Below the pieces are notes generated by a model. The model was not told the origin of the DNA. It did not search any database and worked only from the letters and a program-made list of their open reading frames with translations. DNA of 64,000 nt from Pseudomonas graminis (GTDB lineage Bacteria; Pseudomonadota; Gammaproteobacteria; Pseudomonadales; Pseudomonadaceae): positions 5,098,501-5,162,500 of the forward strand of contig NZ_CP053746.1 in the NCBI RefSeq assembly GCF_013201545.1, given 5' to 3'. Positions 35,240 through 47,645 of the stretch are shown in pieces; the stretch's first letter is position 1; the number at the start of each line of letters is the position of its first letter. The translations under genes were made by a program, and so were the position numbers.

Positions 35240-35255
35240 CTGTATATAATCCCAG
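35240..35255 (+). promoter_or_regulatory. SOS (LexA) box 1 of lexA
   Basis: CTGTATATAATCCCAG fits CTG-N10-CAG with an AT-rich centre, as in gammaproteobacterial LexA sites. It is 45 bases before the lexA start. Confidence 0.92.
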
Positions 35256-35258
35256 TCA

Positions 35259-35274
35259 CTGTATAAAAAGCCAG
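35259..35274 (+). promoter_or_regulatory. SOS (LexA) box 2 of lexA
   Basis: CTGTATAAAAAGCCAG, a second CTG-N10-CAG site. Its centre is 19 bases from that of box 1, about two helical turns, so two LexA dimers could bind on one face of the DNA. Confidence 0.92.
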
Positions 35275-35284
35275 AGCGATGCAC

Positions 35285-35893
35285 ATGATCAAACTGACGT
35301 CACGCCAAGCCGAGATTCTGGACTTCATCAAGCGCTGCCTCGAAGACAACGGCTACCCGCCCACCCGCGCTGAAATCGCTCAGGAGTTGGGGTTCAAGTC
35401 GCCCAACGCCGCCGAAGAACACTTGAAAGCACTTGCCCGCAAAGGCGCCATCGAAATGACCCCGGGTGCCTCCCGCGGCATTCGTATTCCGGGCTTCGAA
35501 GCCAAACCCGATGACAGCGGTCTGCCAATCATCGGCCGCGTTGCAGCCGGCGCGCCGATCCTGGCCCAGCAGCACATCGAAGAATCCCTCGCCATCAACC
35601 CGGCCTTCTTTCATCCGAGTGCAGATTACCTGCTGCGGGTACACGGAATGAGCATGAAGGACGTCGGGATTCTCGACGGCGACCTGCTGGCCGTTCACAC
35701 CACCCGCGAAGCACGCAACGGCCAGATCGTTGTGGCGCGTATCGGTGACGAAGTGACGGTTAAACGCTTCAAGCGTGAGGGTAACAAGGTCTGGTTGCTG
35801 GCCGAGAACGCCGACTTCGCACCGATCGAAGTGAATCTCAAAGATCAGGATCTTGTCATTGAAGGCTTGAGCGTCGGCGTGATTCGTCGATAA
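35285..35893 (+). CDS. lexA: SOS repressor LexA
   Basis: A 202-residue repressor with N-terminal winged helix ([43 protein letters not shown]) and a C-terminal autopeptidase. The cleavage bond is Ala88-Gly89 (GRVAAGAP), with catalytic Ser-123 (HGMSM) and Lys-160. RecA filaments trigger self-cleavage after DNA damage, releasing SOS genes. ATG 35285 aligns with other Pseudomonas LexA starts; ATG 35279 is an alternative. Two SOS boxes precede it, and sulA follows after 11 bases. Confidence 0.98.
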   Translation: MIKLTSRQAEILDFIKRCLEDNGYPPTRAEIAQELGFKSPNAAEEHLKALARKGAIEMTPGASRGIRIPGFEAKPDDSGLPIIGRVAAGAPILAQQHIEESLAINPAFFHPSADYLLRVHGMSMKDVGILDGDLLAVHTTREARNGQIVVARIGDEVTVKRFKREGNKVWLLAENADFAPIEVNLKDQDLVIEGLSVGVIRR

Positions 35894-35904
35894 GGAGAAC
35901 GTAG

Positions 35905-36408
35905 ATGCAGTTCCCACAGACACCGCAACAACATGCACAACTGCCACTGTTCGAAGCATTCATGGCGCCCGGCGTGCCCATGCTCGACGTTCCGCTGTTG
36001 CAGGTCCCGACGCTGGCAGAGATTGCAGAGTCGCCCTGGAGCAACGAACCAGAAGCCTTTAGTGAATTGTCATTGCGCGGCGCTGCCGGGAACTGCCTCA
36101 ACCTGCTGGCGCCGATCCTGCGCGAGTTGAGCCAGGACACCAACGATCGTTGGCTGACGCTGATAGCTCCCCCCGCCAGCGTGACCCAGGCATGGCTGCG
36201 TGACGCGGGTCTGAATCGGGAAGGTATTATTCTGATGCACCCGCGCGGGACTCAGAGCGCCCTGGAACTCACCCGTGAGGTCTTGCGACTGGGCCGGAGC
36301 CACACGGTGGTCAGCTGGATCAATTCCCTGTCAGGCAGTGCGCGCCAGCAACTAGCAAGCGCAGCACGCATCGGCGATGCGCAGAGCCTCAACATTCGTC
36401 TGGGCTGA
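35905..36408 (+). CDS. sulA: SOS cell-division inhibitor SulA
   Basis: A 167-residue protein of the SulA family, which binds FtsZ and stops division during DNA damage. The core AAGNCLNLLAPILRELSQDTNDRWLTLIAPP (residues about 55-85) and GLNREGIILMHPRG, LELTREVLRLGRSHTVVSWI fit SulA. The N-terminal 45 residues are hydrophilic and less conserved. It follows lexA in the same SOS-controlled operon (AAGGAGAA precedes the ATG), a Pseudomonas arrangement. Confidence 0.93.
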   Translation: MQFPQTPQQHAQLPLFEAFMAPGVPMLDVPLLQVPTLAEIAESPWSNEPEAFSELSLRGAAGNCLNLLAPILRELSQDTNDRWLTLIAPPASVTQAWLRDAGLNREGIILMHPRGTQSALELTREVLRLGRSHTVVSWINSLSGSARQQLASAARIGDAQSLNIRLG

Positions 36409-36506
36409 GCACGTCGGCAAAACTATTCAGGGTATGTAGAGCGTACAGGCGCTTCTTGCGAATCGAGAAGCGGGACGGCATGTGGGCGAGCTGCAGATCC
36501 CGAGAA

Positions 36507-36743
36507 TCAATGCAGCACGCGCGGCCCTTCTTCATCCTTGGTCAATTCACCTTCGGCCAGACGGCCTGCCATCTGCACACCGACGCTGAGCATCGCCTTG
36601 GCGACTTCGACGTGCTGACCCTGCAGGAACGCCTTGGCGTCTTCGGAGAAGTTAAGCGTGACGAGTGAGCCTTCGTCTTCGGCGCGGCGCAATTCGATGC
36701 GGCCGTCAGGCAGTTCAACAATTTCCAGAAACGAAGTTGGCAT
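36507..36743 (-). CDS. Small conserved protein of unknown function (core block)
   Basis: A 78-residue acidic protein starting MPTSFLEIVELPDGRIELRR and ending in EGELTKDEEGPRVLH. It has short beta-like segments and one helix (AEDAKAFLQGQHVEVAKAML-like). No signal or membrane segment is present. It occupies the PA3009-like position between sulA and the next unknown gene. ATG 36743 is preceded by GGAGAAC. The function is not recognised. Confidence 0.75.
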   Translation of the reverse strand: MPTSFLEIVELPDGRIELRRAEDEGSLVTLNFSEDAKAFLQGQHVEVAKAMLSVGVQMAGRLAEGELTKDEEGPRVLH

Positions 36744-36818
36744 CAGTGCAGTTCTCCACGAAAGGCCGGCATTGTAACAGCCAGAGGACTCAGTCCCTAG
36801 CCCATCGATCACTCTGCA

Positions 36819-37340
36819 TCAGCACTCGCTCAGCCCTTCCCTGAACCGGATTGCCAGGCCTTTGAGCTGCTGGCGCCAGGCTTCCATCTCTTCGCGCGTC
36901 AATGCCTGCTCAGGCTCTTCGTCCGCCCCCACTGCGATGATCAATGGCTGGGTGACGTCACCCTTGGGTTTGCGCGGCGCGCTCGGAGGCAAATACAACT
37001 TATGGTACGAAGCCAGCAGCTGCGCCAGCCAGGTCTCGCGGTGTTGGGCCAGTTCCACCAGTTCCGCCATTTCCGGAATGGCGATGGCTTCCAATACTTT
37101 TGGCGACAGCAGATCCTCTGCACGGGGCGTGCTGGCCTGTGGCAGGCGGTAGAATCCGGCAATCTCGTGGCACAGCCCGAGCAATGCGCCGTAGAGATGA
37201 AAGATCGCCGACTCACGCTCCGCCTGCTCAAGCCCCTGGGCGTTCATCGCGCGGCTGTCCCTGGCCTTGGCCATCGCTTCCAGTGCCAGGCCTGCGAAGA
37301 AGAGCTTTTGGTTGGTGCGGGTATAGAGTTCGTGAGCCAT
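36819..37340 (-). CDS. Conserved Pseudomonas protein, DUF6586-like
   Basis: A 173-residue, mainly helical, soluble protein beginning MAHELYTRTNQKLFFAGLALEAMA. It contains ESAIFHLYGALLGLCHEIAGFYRLP, a pattern of a four-helix bundle. It lies in the PA3010 position directly after topA and its terminator, separate from the topA transcript. No catalytic residues are evident. The family name is recalled rather than searched. Confidence 0.75.
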   Translation of the reverse strand: MAHELYTRTNQKLFFAGLALEAMAKARDSRAMNAQGLEQAERESAIFHLYGALLGLCHEIAGFYRLPQASTPRAEDLLSPKVLEAIAIPEMAELVELAQHRETWLAQLLASYHKLYLPPSAPRKPKGDVTQPLIIAVGADEEPEQALTREEMEAWRQQLKGLAIRFREGLSEC

Positions 37341-37402
37341 AACGGTGGCCTCTGTAGAGATGAGTGAATCGCCAGCCTGCCCGCAGCGGTTAGCCGCAGA
37401 CA

Positions 37403-37447
37403 AAAAAATCCCTCGGAGCGCACATGCACGCCGAGGGATTCTTTTAA
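37403..37447 (-). terminator. Intrinsic terminator after topA
   Basis: On the minus strand AATCCCTCGGCGTGC pairs imperfectly with GCGCTCCGAGGGATT and is followed by seven T residues. The stem is symmetric enough to act on the plus strand as well. Confidence 0.85.
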
Positions 37448-37489
37448 CGCAAAGCGTCGAGGCTGACCAGTCGGATCGAGATCAAACGA

Positions 37490-40093
37490 TCAACGCTTGT
37501 CCTCGACCTTCCACTTGCCGCCGTCGTAGAACGCACGCCAGCCGGTGGGCTTGCCGTCCACTTCGGTCTGCACGTACTGCTCCTTGGACTTGCGGCTGTA
37601 GCGGATCACCGCTGGACGACCGTCGGGGTCCTTCTTCGGCGCTTCACAGAGGAAGTGATACTTCGGATCGATCTCGTCCTTGTGCGGCGCGATCTCCATG
37701 ACCAGGGGCGCACGGGTCTCGCGGTTTTTCGGGAACTGGCTGGCTGCCAGGAACAGCCCCGAAGCACCATCACGCAGGATGTAGGTGTCGTCTACCTTCT
37801 CGCATTTGAGCTCCGGCATTTTCACCGGGTCCATCTTCGGCGGTGCCGCTTCACCGCTCTTCAGCAATTTACGGGTGTTTTTGCAGTTGGTGCAGCCGAA
37901 GAATTTGCCGAAACGGCCGGTCTTGAGCTGCATCTCGCCGCCGCACTTGTCGCACTCCACGCTCGGGCCTTCATAGCCCTTGATGCGGTACGTGCCCTCT
38001 TCGATCTCGTAACCCGAGCAATCCGGGTTGTTGCCGCAGATATGCAGCTTATGTTTCTCATCCAGCAGGTAGGCGTCCATCGCGGTGCTGCAGATCGGGC
38101 AACGGTGCTTGCCACGCAGTACGCGGGATTCAGACTCGCCCTCATCGTCGTCGGCGATTTCGTCGCCCGGCGTGAGGTTGACGGTGGCCTTGCAGCGCTC
38201 TTTCGGCGGCAGGCTGTAGCCCGAGCAGCCAAGGAATACGCCGGTGGACGCCGTGCGAATCTGCATCGGGCGACCGCAGACCTTGCAGGGTATGTCAGTC
38301 ATCACCGGCTGGTTGGCGCGCATGCCGCTGTCGGGTGCTTCGGCCACTTCGAGTTTCTTCTTGAAGTCACCGTAGAACTCGTCGAGGACGTTCTTCCAGT
38401 CGCGCTGCCCGTGGGCCACGTCATCGAGGTTCTCTTCCATGCCGGCGGTGAAGCCGTAGTCCATCAGGTTCGAGAAGCTTTCGGACAAACGCTCCGTGAC
38501 GATATCGCCCATCTTTTCCGAATAGAAACGACGGTTGTGCAGGGCCACGTAACCACGGTCCTGAATCGTCGAAATGATCGCCGCATAGGTCGATGGACGA
38601 CCGATGCCGCGTTTTTCCATTTCCTTGACCAGGCTCGCTTCCGAATAACGCGCGGGCGGCTTGGTGAAATGCTGACTTGGATCAAGCTTGATCAGCTTTA
38701 GCTTGTCGCCTTGAGCCATGTCCGGCAGGACGTCGTCATCGCCCGGTTTGCTCATTTGCGGCAGCACGCGGGTGTAGCCGTCGAACTTGAGGATGCGGCC
38801 CTTGGCGCGCAGCTCGAAATCGCCAGCCGCGACGCTGACAGTGGTCGACAAGTATTGCGCAGGCGGCATCTGGCAGGCCACGAACTGGCGCCAGATCAGT
38901 TCGTACAGACGCTCGGCGTCTCGCTCCATGCCGGTCAGCTTGCTCGGATGCGTGTTGACGTCGGAGGGACGAATCGCTTCGTGAGCCTCTTGTGCCCCTT
39001 CCTTGCTGCTGTAGACGATCGGCGATTCCGGCAGGTACTTCTTGCCGAACTCGGTTTCGATGTAGGTGCGGGCCATGGCCACTGCGTCGGCCGACAGGTT
39101 GGTCGAGTCCGTACGCATGTAGGTGATGTAACCGGCTTCGTACAGACGCTGGGCCATCATCATGGTTTTCTTCACGCCGTAGCCCAGGCGATTGCTCGCG
39201 GCCTGTTGCAGCGTGGACGTGATGAAGGGTGCCGACGGCTTGCTGCTGGTCGGTTTGTCTTCACGCTTGCTGATGCTGTAGGCCGAGGCCTTGAGCTTCT
39301 CCAGCGCCGCCATGGCGGTCGCTTCGTTCAGCGGCTTGAAGGCTTCGCCTTTTTCGCGGGCAACTTCGAAGCGAACGTTGGCGCCCTTAGCGGTGCCGAG
39401 GTCCGCGTGGATCTCCCAGTACTCTTCCGGGTTGAACGCACGGATTTCACGCTCGCGCTCCACCACCAGCTTCACGGCCACGGACTGCACACGGCCGGCC
39501 GACAGACCGCGGGCGATCTTCTGCCACAGCAGCGGCGACACCATGTAGCCGACGACGCGGTCGAGGAAACGGCGTGCCTGCTGGGCATTCACGCGGTCGA
39601 TGTCGAGCTCGCCCGGTTTGGAGAAGGCTTCCTGGATGGCTTTCTTGGTGATCTCGTTGAAGACCACGCGCTTGTAGCGCGCATCGTCGCCACCAATGGC
39701 TTCGCGCAGGTGCCAGGCAATGGCTTCCCCTTCGCGGTCCAAGTCCGTCGCGAGATAGATGGTGTCGGCGTCTTTGGCCAGGCGGCGCAACTCGTCGATC
39801 ACCTTCTCTTTGCCGGGAAGGATTTCGTACTTGGCTTTCCAGCCGTGCTCCGGATCGACACCCATGCGCGCCACGAGCTGACGCTTGGCCTTTTCCTTGG
39901 GCGACAGCACGGGCGCTTCGGCCACGGCCTTGCCGCGCTTGGCAGCAGGCTCTTTGGAGGCGCTAGCCGAACCGCTGGTGGGCAGGTCTCGGATATGGCC
40001 GATACTCGACTTCACCACGTACTGGTTGCCCAGGTACTTGTTGATGGTCTTGGCCTTAGCCGGGGATTCCACAATGACCAGCGATTTGCCCAT
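37490..40093 (-). CDS. topA: DNA topoisomerase I
   Basis: An 867-residue type IA topoisomerase that relaxes negative supercoils. The TOPRIM domain begins [17 protein letters not shown] and holds the [13 protein letters not shown] metal site. The catalytic Tyr is in [12 protein letters not shown] near residue 325. [13 protein letters not shown] marks the central domain. Three C-terminal zinc ribbons are visible ([23 protein letters not shown] with partner cysteines). An insertion of about 35 residues rich in Ala, Lys and Ser (about 40-75) follows GHIRDLP, as in other pseudomonads. Confidence 0.98.
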   Translation of the reverse strand: MGKSLVIVESPAKAKTINKYLGNQYVVKSSIGHIRDLPTSGSASASKEPAAKRGKAVAEAPVLSPKEKAKRQLVARMGVDPEHGWKAKYEILPGKEKVIDELRRLAKDADTIYLATDLDREGEAIAWHLREAIGGDDARYKRVVFNEITKKAIQEAFSKPGELDIDRVNAQQARRFLDRVVGYMVSPLLWQKIARGLSAGRVQSVAVKLVVEREREIRAFNPEEYWEIHADLGTAKGANVRFEVAREKGEAFKPLNEATAMAALEKLKASAYSISKREDKPTSSKPSAPFITSTLQQAASNRLGYGVKKTMMMAQRLYEAGYITYMRTDSTNLSADAVAMARTYIETEFGKKYLPESPIVYSSKEGAQEAHEAIRPSDVNTHPSKLTGMERDAERLYELIWRQFVACQMPPAQYLSTTVSVAAGDFELRAKGRILKFDGYTRVLPQMSKPGDDDVLPDMAQGDKLKLIKLDPSQHFTKPPARYSEASLVKEMEKRGIGRPSTYAAIISTIQDRGYVALHNRRFYSEKMGDIVTERLSESFSNLMDYGFTAGMEENLDDVAHGQRDWKNVLDEFYGDFKKKLEVAEAPDSGMRANQPVMTDIPCKVCGRPMQIRTASTGVFLGCSGYSLPPKERCKATVNLTPGDEIADDDEGESESRVLRGKHRCPICSTAMDAYLLDEKHKLHICGNNPDCSGYEIEEGTYRIKGYEGPSVECDKCGGEMQLKTGRFGKFFGCTNCKNTRKLLKSGEAAPPKMDPVKMPELKCEKVDDTYILRDGASGLFLAASQFPKNRETRAPLVMEIAPHKDEIDPKYHFLCEAPKKDPDGRPAVIRYSRKSKEQYVQTEVDGKPTGWRAFYDGGKWKVEDKR

Positions 40094-40202
40094 GGATCGG
40101 AAAATTCCTAATGCGAGAAAAAAGACGTCAGAGCCGTCGAGGCCCCGCTATATATAGTGGCTGAAAGGTGAGGTCAAGCAATGGCTGCTGCAACGTGCCG
40201 CC

Positions 40203-40439
40203 TCAGGGCCGTGGAAAAAGATCCGGTTCGGCCTGAACCAAAGCAAAGCGCGGCACTTGCTCGCCGTCAACCTCAACTGACTGCAGAAACATGCTCAAAG
40301 GGCGTACCCACAGGCCGAATTCGCCGTACAGCGCTTGGTAGCACACCACTTCTTCTTCGGTCTCCGAATGCCGCGCGACACCGATAACACGGTATTCGGG
40401 CCCTTTGTAGTGACGGTAGAGACCAGGTTGTAGCGGCAT
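40203..40439 (-). CDS. DUF1653 family protein
   Basis: A 78-residue protein with the DUF1653 pattern: LQPGLYRHYKGPEYRVIGVARHSETEEEVVCYQALYGEFGLWVRPLSMFLQSVEVDG. It is a small beta-rich domain found across bacteria with no settled function. ATG 40439 follows GAGG. It lies in the PA3012 position between fadA and topA on the same strand, downstream of the fadA terminator. Confidence 0.9.
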   Translation of the reverse strand: MPLQPGLYRHYKGPEYRVIGVARHSETEEEVVCYQALYGEFGLWVRPLSMFLQSVEVDGEQVPRFALVQAEPDLFPRP

Positions 40440-40487
40440 CTGGGGGACCTCGGGTGTGACAGAAAAAAAAGTGGCGAAAATACATTT

Positions 40488-40526
40488 CCGGAAAAAACAA
40501 AAGCCGGGGCACCAGGCCCCGGCTCG
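40488..40526 (-). terminator. Intrinsic terminator after fadBA
   Basis: On the minus strand AGCCGGGGC-CTGG-TGCCCCGGCT is a strong GC stem followed by TTTGTTTTTT, 15 bases after the fadA stop. Confidence 0.9.
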
Positions 40527-40540
40527 CACACTGACACCGT

Positions 40541-43887
<3,347 letters not shown>

Positions 43888-44046
43888 CAACTGATCTCCA
43901 CGATATGGAAGCTGAACATTACGCGTCAGACGCTGAGATCCGGCGCTGTGCACGACGTTGCCGTCGAGGCGTAACACCAGACGCCAGTCACCCCGGCGAC
44001 GCGATTCGAGCGTCTGTCAGAGCGTTCCTGCGGCAAACGCTCAATT

Positions 44047-44060
44047 CATACGCCCGTTTG
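44047..44060. promoter_or_regulatory. PsrA-like box upstream of fadB
   Basis: CATAC-GCCC-GTTTG matches the PsrA consensus CAAAC-N4-GTTTG except for one base. A further half-site CAAAC lies at 44034-44038. It is about 160 bases before fadB. PsrA repression of fadBA is established in P. aeruginosa; use of this site is inference. Confidence 0.45.
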
Positions 44061-44284
44061 ATTTGGGTGCGGCTACCTTCTGCCATATTCCGGCAATTGT
44101 CAATTGAGCAGACAGCGGGCAAAACCGGCAAATCACAGGTAAAAGGCGCGCCTGATACAGGGCCATTCAAACCAATGATCACAGGAGCAGCAAACTGTCG
44201 GTAGTCGACGAAGGCGGCAGGAAACGGCGTCAACATGAAGAATGAAATAAACATCGGCGCAGCAGACAAATGCACCATTAAGGT

Positions 44285-44433
44285 CTACATTCAGCGCACT
44301 GCGCATCAAGACGGGTCATTTAACCGGTCGCCAGCGAGTGGTATGTGACCCGGCGAGCGGCATTACCGCACCGCACCTGAATTACGGCCTGCCTGGCCAA
44401 CCCCGGCCCGATGTTGTTATCGGGCTTTTTAAT
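44285..44433 (+). ncRNA. Possible small RNA ending in an intrinsic terminator
   Basis: A plus-strand terminator (GCCCGAT-GTTGTT-ATCGGGC followed by TTTTT, about 44411-44435) lies where no plus-strand gene precedes it: fadB and the next gene are both on the minus strand. The preceding 120 bases have no supported reading frame. A short plus-strand transcript is a simple explanation; its start is a guess and no known family is recognised. Confidence 0.35.
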
Positions 44434-44435
44434 GC
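44411..44435 (+). terminator. Orphan plus-strand intrinsic terminator
   Basis: A GCCCGAT/ATCGGGC stem with loop GTTGTT and a following T-run (CTTTTTAATG). A second stem (ATGCCCG-TCATT-CGGGCAT) follows at 44432-44450 and, read on the minus strand, may serve the gene ending at 44460. Confidence 0.7.
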
Positions 44436-44459
44436 CCGTCATTCGGGCATCGGGGCGGG

Positions 44460-44897
44460 TTACGCCAAGGCCTTCAGCACCGCTGCAATGTGCTGCAATA
44501 CGTCGGGCTCGCCACGCTCGGCCCAGTACAGGGCAATCAGCTGCTTGCCCGCTTCCACCTTGTAGACGTCCGCCGGCAGCGTCGTGAACTGCTCCAGAAG
44601 GCGCGGATCTTCACACGGCTCACGCCACTGGTTGACCCACACGCCCGGCTCCCTTTGCCAATACACCCAGACATCAGGCTCCCGCGCAGTACGCGGCCGG
44701 TGATACTGCGGGCACGGACTCGGCGGCTCGGTGGGCAGCCAGTGCGGCCACTCCTGGGGGATCAGCTGCATGGCCAGCCCCATACGTCGCGCCTGCATGC
44801 GCATGGCCATCCTGCCGCTCTGCGAGCGCGACGGGCGCAGCCAGACCAGCGGACTTAAAACCACCGCAATGATTGACAGGATGATCCACACCGTCAT
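44460..44897 (-). CDS. Membrane-anchored protein of unknown function
   Basis: A 145-residue protein with one N-terminal transmembrane helix (VWIILSIIAVVLSPLVWL, residues about 3-20), then a basic stretch and a Trp/Pro-rich soluble domain (PQEWPHWLPTEPPSPCPQYHRP, EPDVWVYWQREPGVW). The layout is a cytoplasmic domain tethered to the inner membrane. It occupies the position of PA3015-like genes after fadBA in pseudomonads. No function is recognised. Confidence 0.75.
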   Translation of the reverse strand: MTVWIILSIIAVVLSPLVWLRPSRSQSGRMAMRMQARRMGLAMQLIPQEWPHWLPTEPPSPCPQYHRPRTAREPDVWVYWQREPGVWVNQWREPCEDPRLLEQFTTLPADVYKVEAGKQLIALYWAERGEPDVLQHIAAVLKALA

Positions 44898-45007
44898 ATT
44901 TGTACGCCCCCCGCGGCAGCAAGCGGCGGGCGGACCACATCGGCGTGCCAGAGGCGCGTGAAAAGAGCCATAATCAAAACCATCGCAAACCTCAGAAGGA
45001 AAACCCC

Positions 45008-45451
45008 ATGTCCTATGTACATATTCTGGTAGCCGTGGACCTCACTGAAGAGTGCGATCCGGTGATCAAAAAAGCCATGGCGCTGGCATTGGCCGGCGGC
45101 TCCAAGCTGTCGCTGGTGCACATCGTCGAACCCATGGCCATGGCGTTCGGTGGCGATGTCCCGATGGACCTGTCGCAGCTGCAACAACAGCAGTTCGATC
45201 AGGCCAAGGAAAAGCTGGAAGCGCTGAAACGCAAATACCCTGACGTAAAAACCGGCGACAGCCATCTGACCTACGGCCAGCCGCGTCAGGAAATCCACAA
45301 CCTGGCGAAGGAGCATCACGTCGACCTGATCGTTGTCGGCAGCCACGGCCGTCATGGCCTGTCCCTGCTGCTCGGTTCCACCGCCAACGACGTTCTGCAC
45401 GGCGCACCCTGCGACGTGCTGGCCGTACGACTGGTCAAGCGCGTCGACTGA
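45008..45451 (+). CDS. Universal stress protein, UspA family
   Basis: A 147-residue single-domain Usp with an alpha/beta fold. HILVAVDLTEECDPVIKKA opens the domain, and VVGSHGRHGLSLLLGSTANDVL is the G-x2-G-x9-G-(S/T) ATP-binding loop near residues 110-130. Such proteins are often induced by growth arrest or low oxygen and support survival. No Anr box was seen upstream. ATG 45008 has AGAAGGAAAA before it. It ends at a strong bidirectional terminator shared with uup. Confidence 0.93.
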   Translation: MSYVHILVAVDLTEECDPVIKKAMALALAGGSKLSLVHIVEPMAMAFGGDVPMDLSQLQQQQFDQAKEKLEALKRKYPDVKTGDSHLTYGQPRQEIHNLAKEHHVDLIVVGSHGRHGLSLLLGSTANDVLHGAPCDVLAVRLVKRVD

Positions 45452-45466
45452 TCCAGGCCCGCAAAC

Positions 45467-45504
45467 AAAAGCCCGGCCCCTGAAAAGGGGCCGGGCTTTT
45501 TTAG
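45467..45504. terminator. Bidirectional intrinsic terminator (usp / uup)
   Basis: GCCCGGCCCC-TGAAAA-GGGGCCGGGC is a 10-bp perfect GC stem followed by six T residues on the plus strand, and by TTTTGTTT on the minus strand. It serves both convergent genes. Confidence 0.95.
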
Positions 45505-45520
45505 TGCCGCAGGTGGCCGA

Positions 45521-47431
45521 TCACTCGTCCAGCTCGGCCCAACGCTCAAGCAGAGCATCCAGTTCGCCTTGCAGGCTTTCCAGCTGCGCCATGACAGCTG
45601 TCGTTTGCTCCGCAGGGCGCTGATAGAAACCGGCCTCGGCCATCTCGGCACTGAGCGCAGCCATTTGCGCTTCAACAGCGTCGATCTGCGCAGGCAGCGC
45701 TTCCAGCTCGCGTTGCAGCTTATAGCTGAGCTTCTTTTTGGCGACGGGCATTTCGGCCGCCGCGACGGGTGCCGCCTGAACCACGGCAGTGGCCAGCTCG
45801 GACTTGCCGGACTTGCTGTCGGTGACGCCCAGCAGACGCGGCGAGCCGCCCTGACGAATCCAGTCCTGATAGCCACCGACGAATTCGCGGACCTTGCCCT
45901 CGCCTTCGAACACCAGGGTACTGGTGACGACGTTATCGAGAAATGCCCGGTCGTGGCTGACCATCAGCACGGTGCCCTTGAAGGTCAGCAGCACTTCTTC
46001 AAGGAGCTCGAGGGTCTCGACGTCCAGATCGTTGGTCGGTTCGTCGAGGACCAGCAGGTTGGCCGGTTTGCTGAACAGTTTGGCAAGCAGCAGACGCGCA
46101 CGCTCGCCGCCCGACAACGCCTTGACTGGCGTCCGCGCCCGCTGCGGGCTGAACAGGAAATCGCCCAGGTAGCTGAGGACATGGCGGCTCTGGCCGTCGA
46201 TGTCGATGAAGTCGCGCCCTTCGGCCACGTTGTCGATCACGGTCTTTTCCAGATCGAGCTGGTGACGCAACTGGTCGAAGTAGGCGACGTCCAGACGGGT
46301 GCCGACTTCCACCTTGCCGCTGGTGGGCTGGAGGTTGTCGAGCATCAGCTTGAGCAGCGTCGTCTTGCCGGTACCGTTGGCGCCGAGCAGACCGATGCGG
46401 TCTTCGCGCTGCAGGACCATGGAGAAGTCCTTGATCAGCATCGGGCCGCCCGGGTGAGCGAAGCTGACGTTGTCGAGCACCATCACCTGCTTGCCGGATT
46501 TGTCTGCGGTGTCGAGCTGGATGTTGGCCTTGCCGGTGCGTTCGCGACGGTCGCTGCGCTCAACGCGCAATGCCTTCAGGGCGCGTACGCGGCCTTCGTT
46601 ACGGGTACGACGGGCCTTGATGCCCTGACGGATCCACACTTCTTCCTGGGCCAGACGCTTGTCGAACAGCGCGTTGGCGGTTTCTTCCGCCGCGAGCATG
46701 GCTTCCTTGTGCACCAGGAAGCTGGCGTAGTCGCCGTCCCAGTCGATCAGGCCGCCACGGTCGAGCTCAAGAATGCGGGTCGCGAGGTTCTGCAGGAAGG
46801 ACCGGTCGTGGGTGATGAACAACACCGCGCCCTGGAATTCCTTCAATGCTTCTTCAAGCCAGGCGATCGCGCCGATGTCCAGGTGGTTGGTCGGTTCGTC
46901 GAGCATGAGCAGATCAGGCTCGGAGACCAGCGCCTGGGCCAGCAACACGCGACGACGCCAGCCGCCGGACAGTTCGGCGAGAGTCTTGTCGGCCGGCAGT
47001 TGCAGACGGCTGAGGGTGCTGTCCACCAACTGCTGCAGGCGCCAGCCGTCACGGGCTTCGAGGTCCGACTGCACGTGCATCAGCTTGTCGAGGTCTTCGG
47101 CGGTGACGATGTTCTGGCTGAGGTGGTGGTACTGAGCGAGCAGTTCGCCCACGCCATCCAGGCCTTCGGCAACCACGTCGAACACAGTACGGCCGTCAGC
47201 AACCGGCAACTCCTGGGGCAGCTCGCCGATCTTGAGGCCCGGCGCGCGCCAGACATTGCCGTCGTCGGGCATCTGAATGCCCTTGACGAGCTTCAACATG
47301 CTGGACTTGCCGGTGCCGTTGCGGCCAATGATGCAGACCCGCTCACCACGGGCGATCTGCCAGGACACCTTGTCCAACAACGGCATGGCGCCGAACGCAA
47401 GGGACACATCGCTGAATTTGAGCAGGGTCAT
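45521..47431 (-). CDS. uup: ABC-F ATPase Uup
   Basis: A 636-residue cytoplasmic protein with two ABC domains and no membrane part. Walker A motifs are GRNGTGKSS (about 36-44) and GANGTGKTT; signatures are LSGGWRRRVLLAQAL and LSGGERARLLLAKLF; DEPTNHLD and DEPTNDLD follow. The C-terminal 80 residues form the coiled coil (LQRELEALPAQIDAVEAQM) that binds DNA in E. coli Uup. ABC-F proteins act on ribosomes, and Uup mutants change transposon excision. ATG 47431 has GGAG upstream. Confidence 0.95.
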   Translation of the reverse strand: MTLLKFSDVSLAFGAMPLLDKVSWQIARGERVCIIGRNGTGKSSMLKLVKGIQMPDDGNVWRAPGLKIGELPQELPVADGRTVFDVVAEGLDGVGELLAQYHHLSQNIVTAEDLDKLMHVQSDLEARDGWRLQQLVDSTLSRLQLPADKTLAELSGGWRRRVLLAQALVSEPDLLMLDEPTNHLDIGAIAWLEEALKEFQGAVLFITHDRSFLQNLATRILELDRGGLIDWDGDYASFLVHKEAMLAAEETANALFDKRLAQEEVWIRQGIKARRTRNEGRVRALKALRVERSDRRERTGKANIQLDTADKSGKQVMVLDNVSFAHPGGPMLIKDFSMVLQREDRIGLLGANGTGKTTLLKLMLDNLQPTSGKVEVGTRLDVAYFDQLRHQLDLEKTVIDNVAEGRDFIDIDGQSRHVLSYLGDFLFSPQRARTPVKALSGGERARLLLAKLFSKPANLLVLDEPTNDLDVETLELLEEVLLTFKGTVLMVSHDRAFLDNVVTSTLVFEGEGKVREFVGGYQDWIRQGGSPRLLGVTDSKSGKSELATAVVQAAPVAAAEMPVAKKKLSYKLQRELEALPAQIDAVEAQMAALSAEMAEAGFYQRPAEQTTAVMAQLESLQGELDALLERWAELDE

Positions 47432-47645
47432 GAGCTTCTCCAAAAACCGGGCGCGCATTCTACCTGAGATAACCCGGCAGAGGGGCGGCTAATCGATGAC
47501 AGGACGTCGTCCGGACCCGGTGGCCGGCCGATTGTAGGCCGGGGTATGTTTCCATCTATCACGACGGGCAAGGCAGCGCTTCAACCCGCGCGGGCAACAG
47601 GCTAAGCTAGCCGCACTTTTCACGATGCATCTGCACGGAAGTCTC

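Noticed and set aside
36450-36472. Hairpin CGCTTCT/AGAAGCG between sulA and its convergent neighbour as a terminator
   Set aside because: The stem is only seven pairs with a nine-base loop and there is no U-run on either strand.
38711-40111. Long plus-strand frame opposite topA
   Set aside because: Antisense shadow of a highly conserved gene, with no ribosome-binding site or recognisable domain.
43905-44204. Plus-strand 99-codon open frame upstream of fadB
   Set aside because: It starts inside the fadB leader with no ribosome-binding site, and its amino-acid composition is unlike the neighbouring genes. It covers the likely fadBA promoter.
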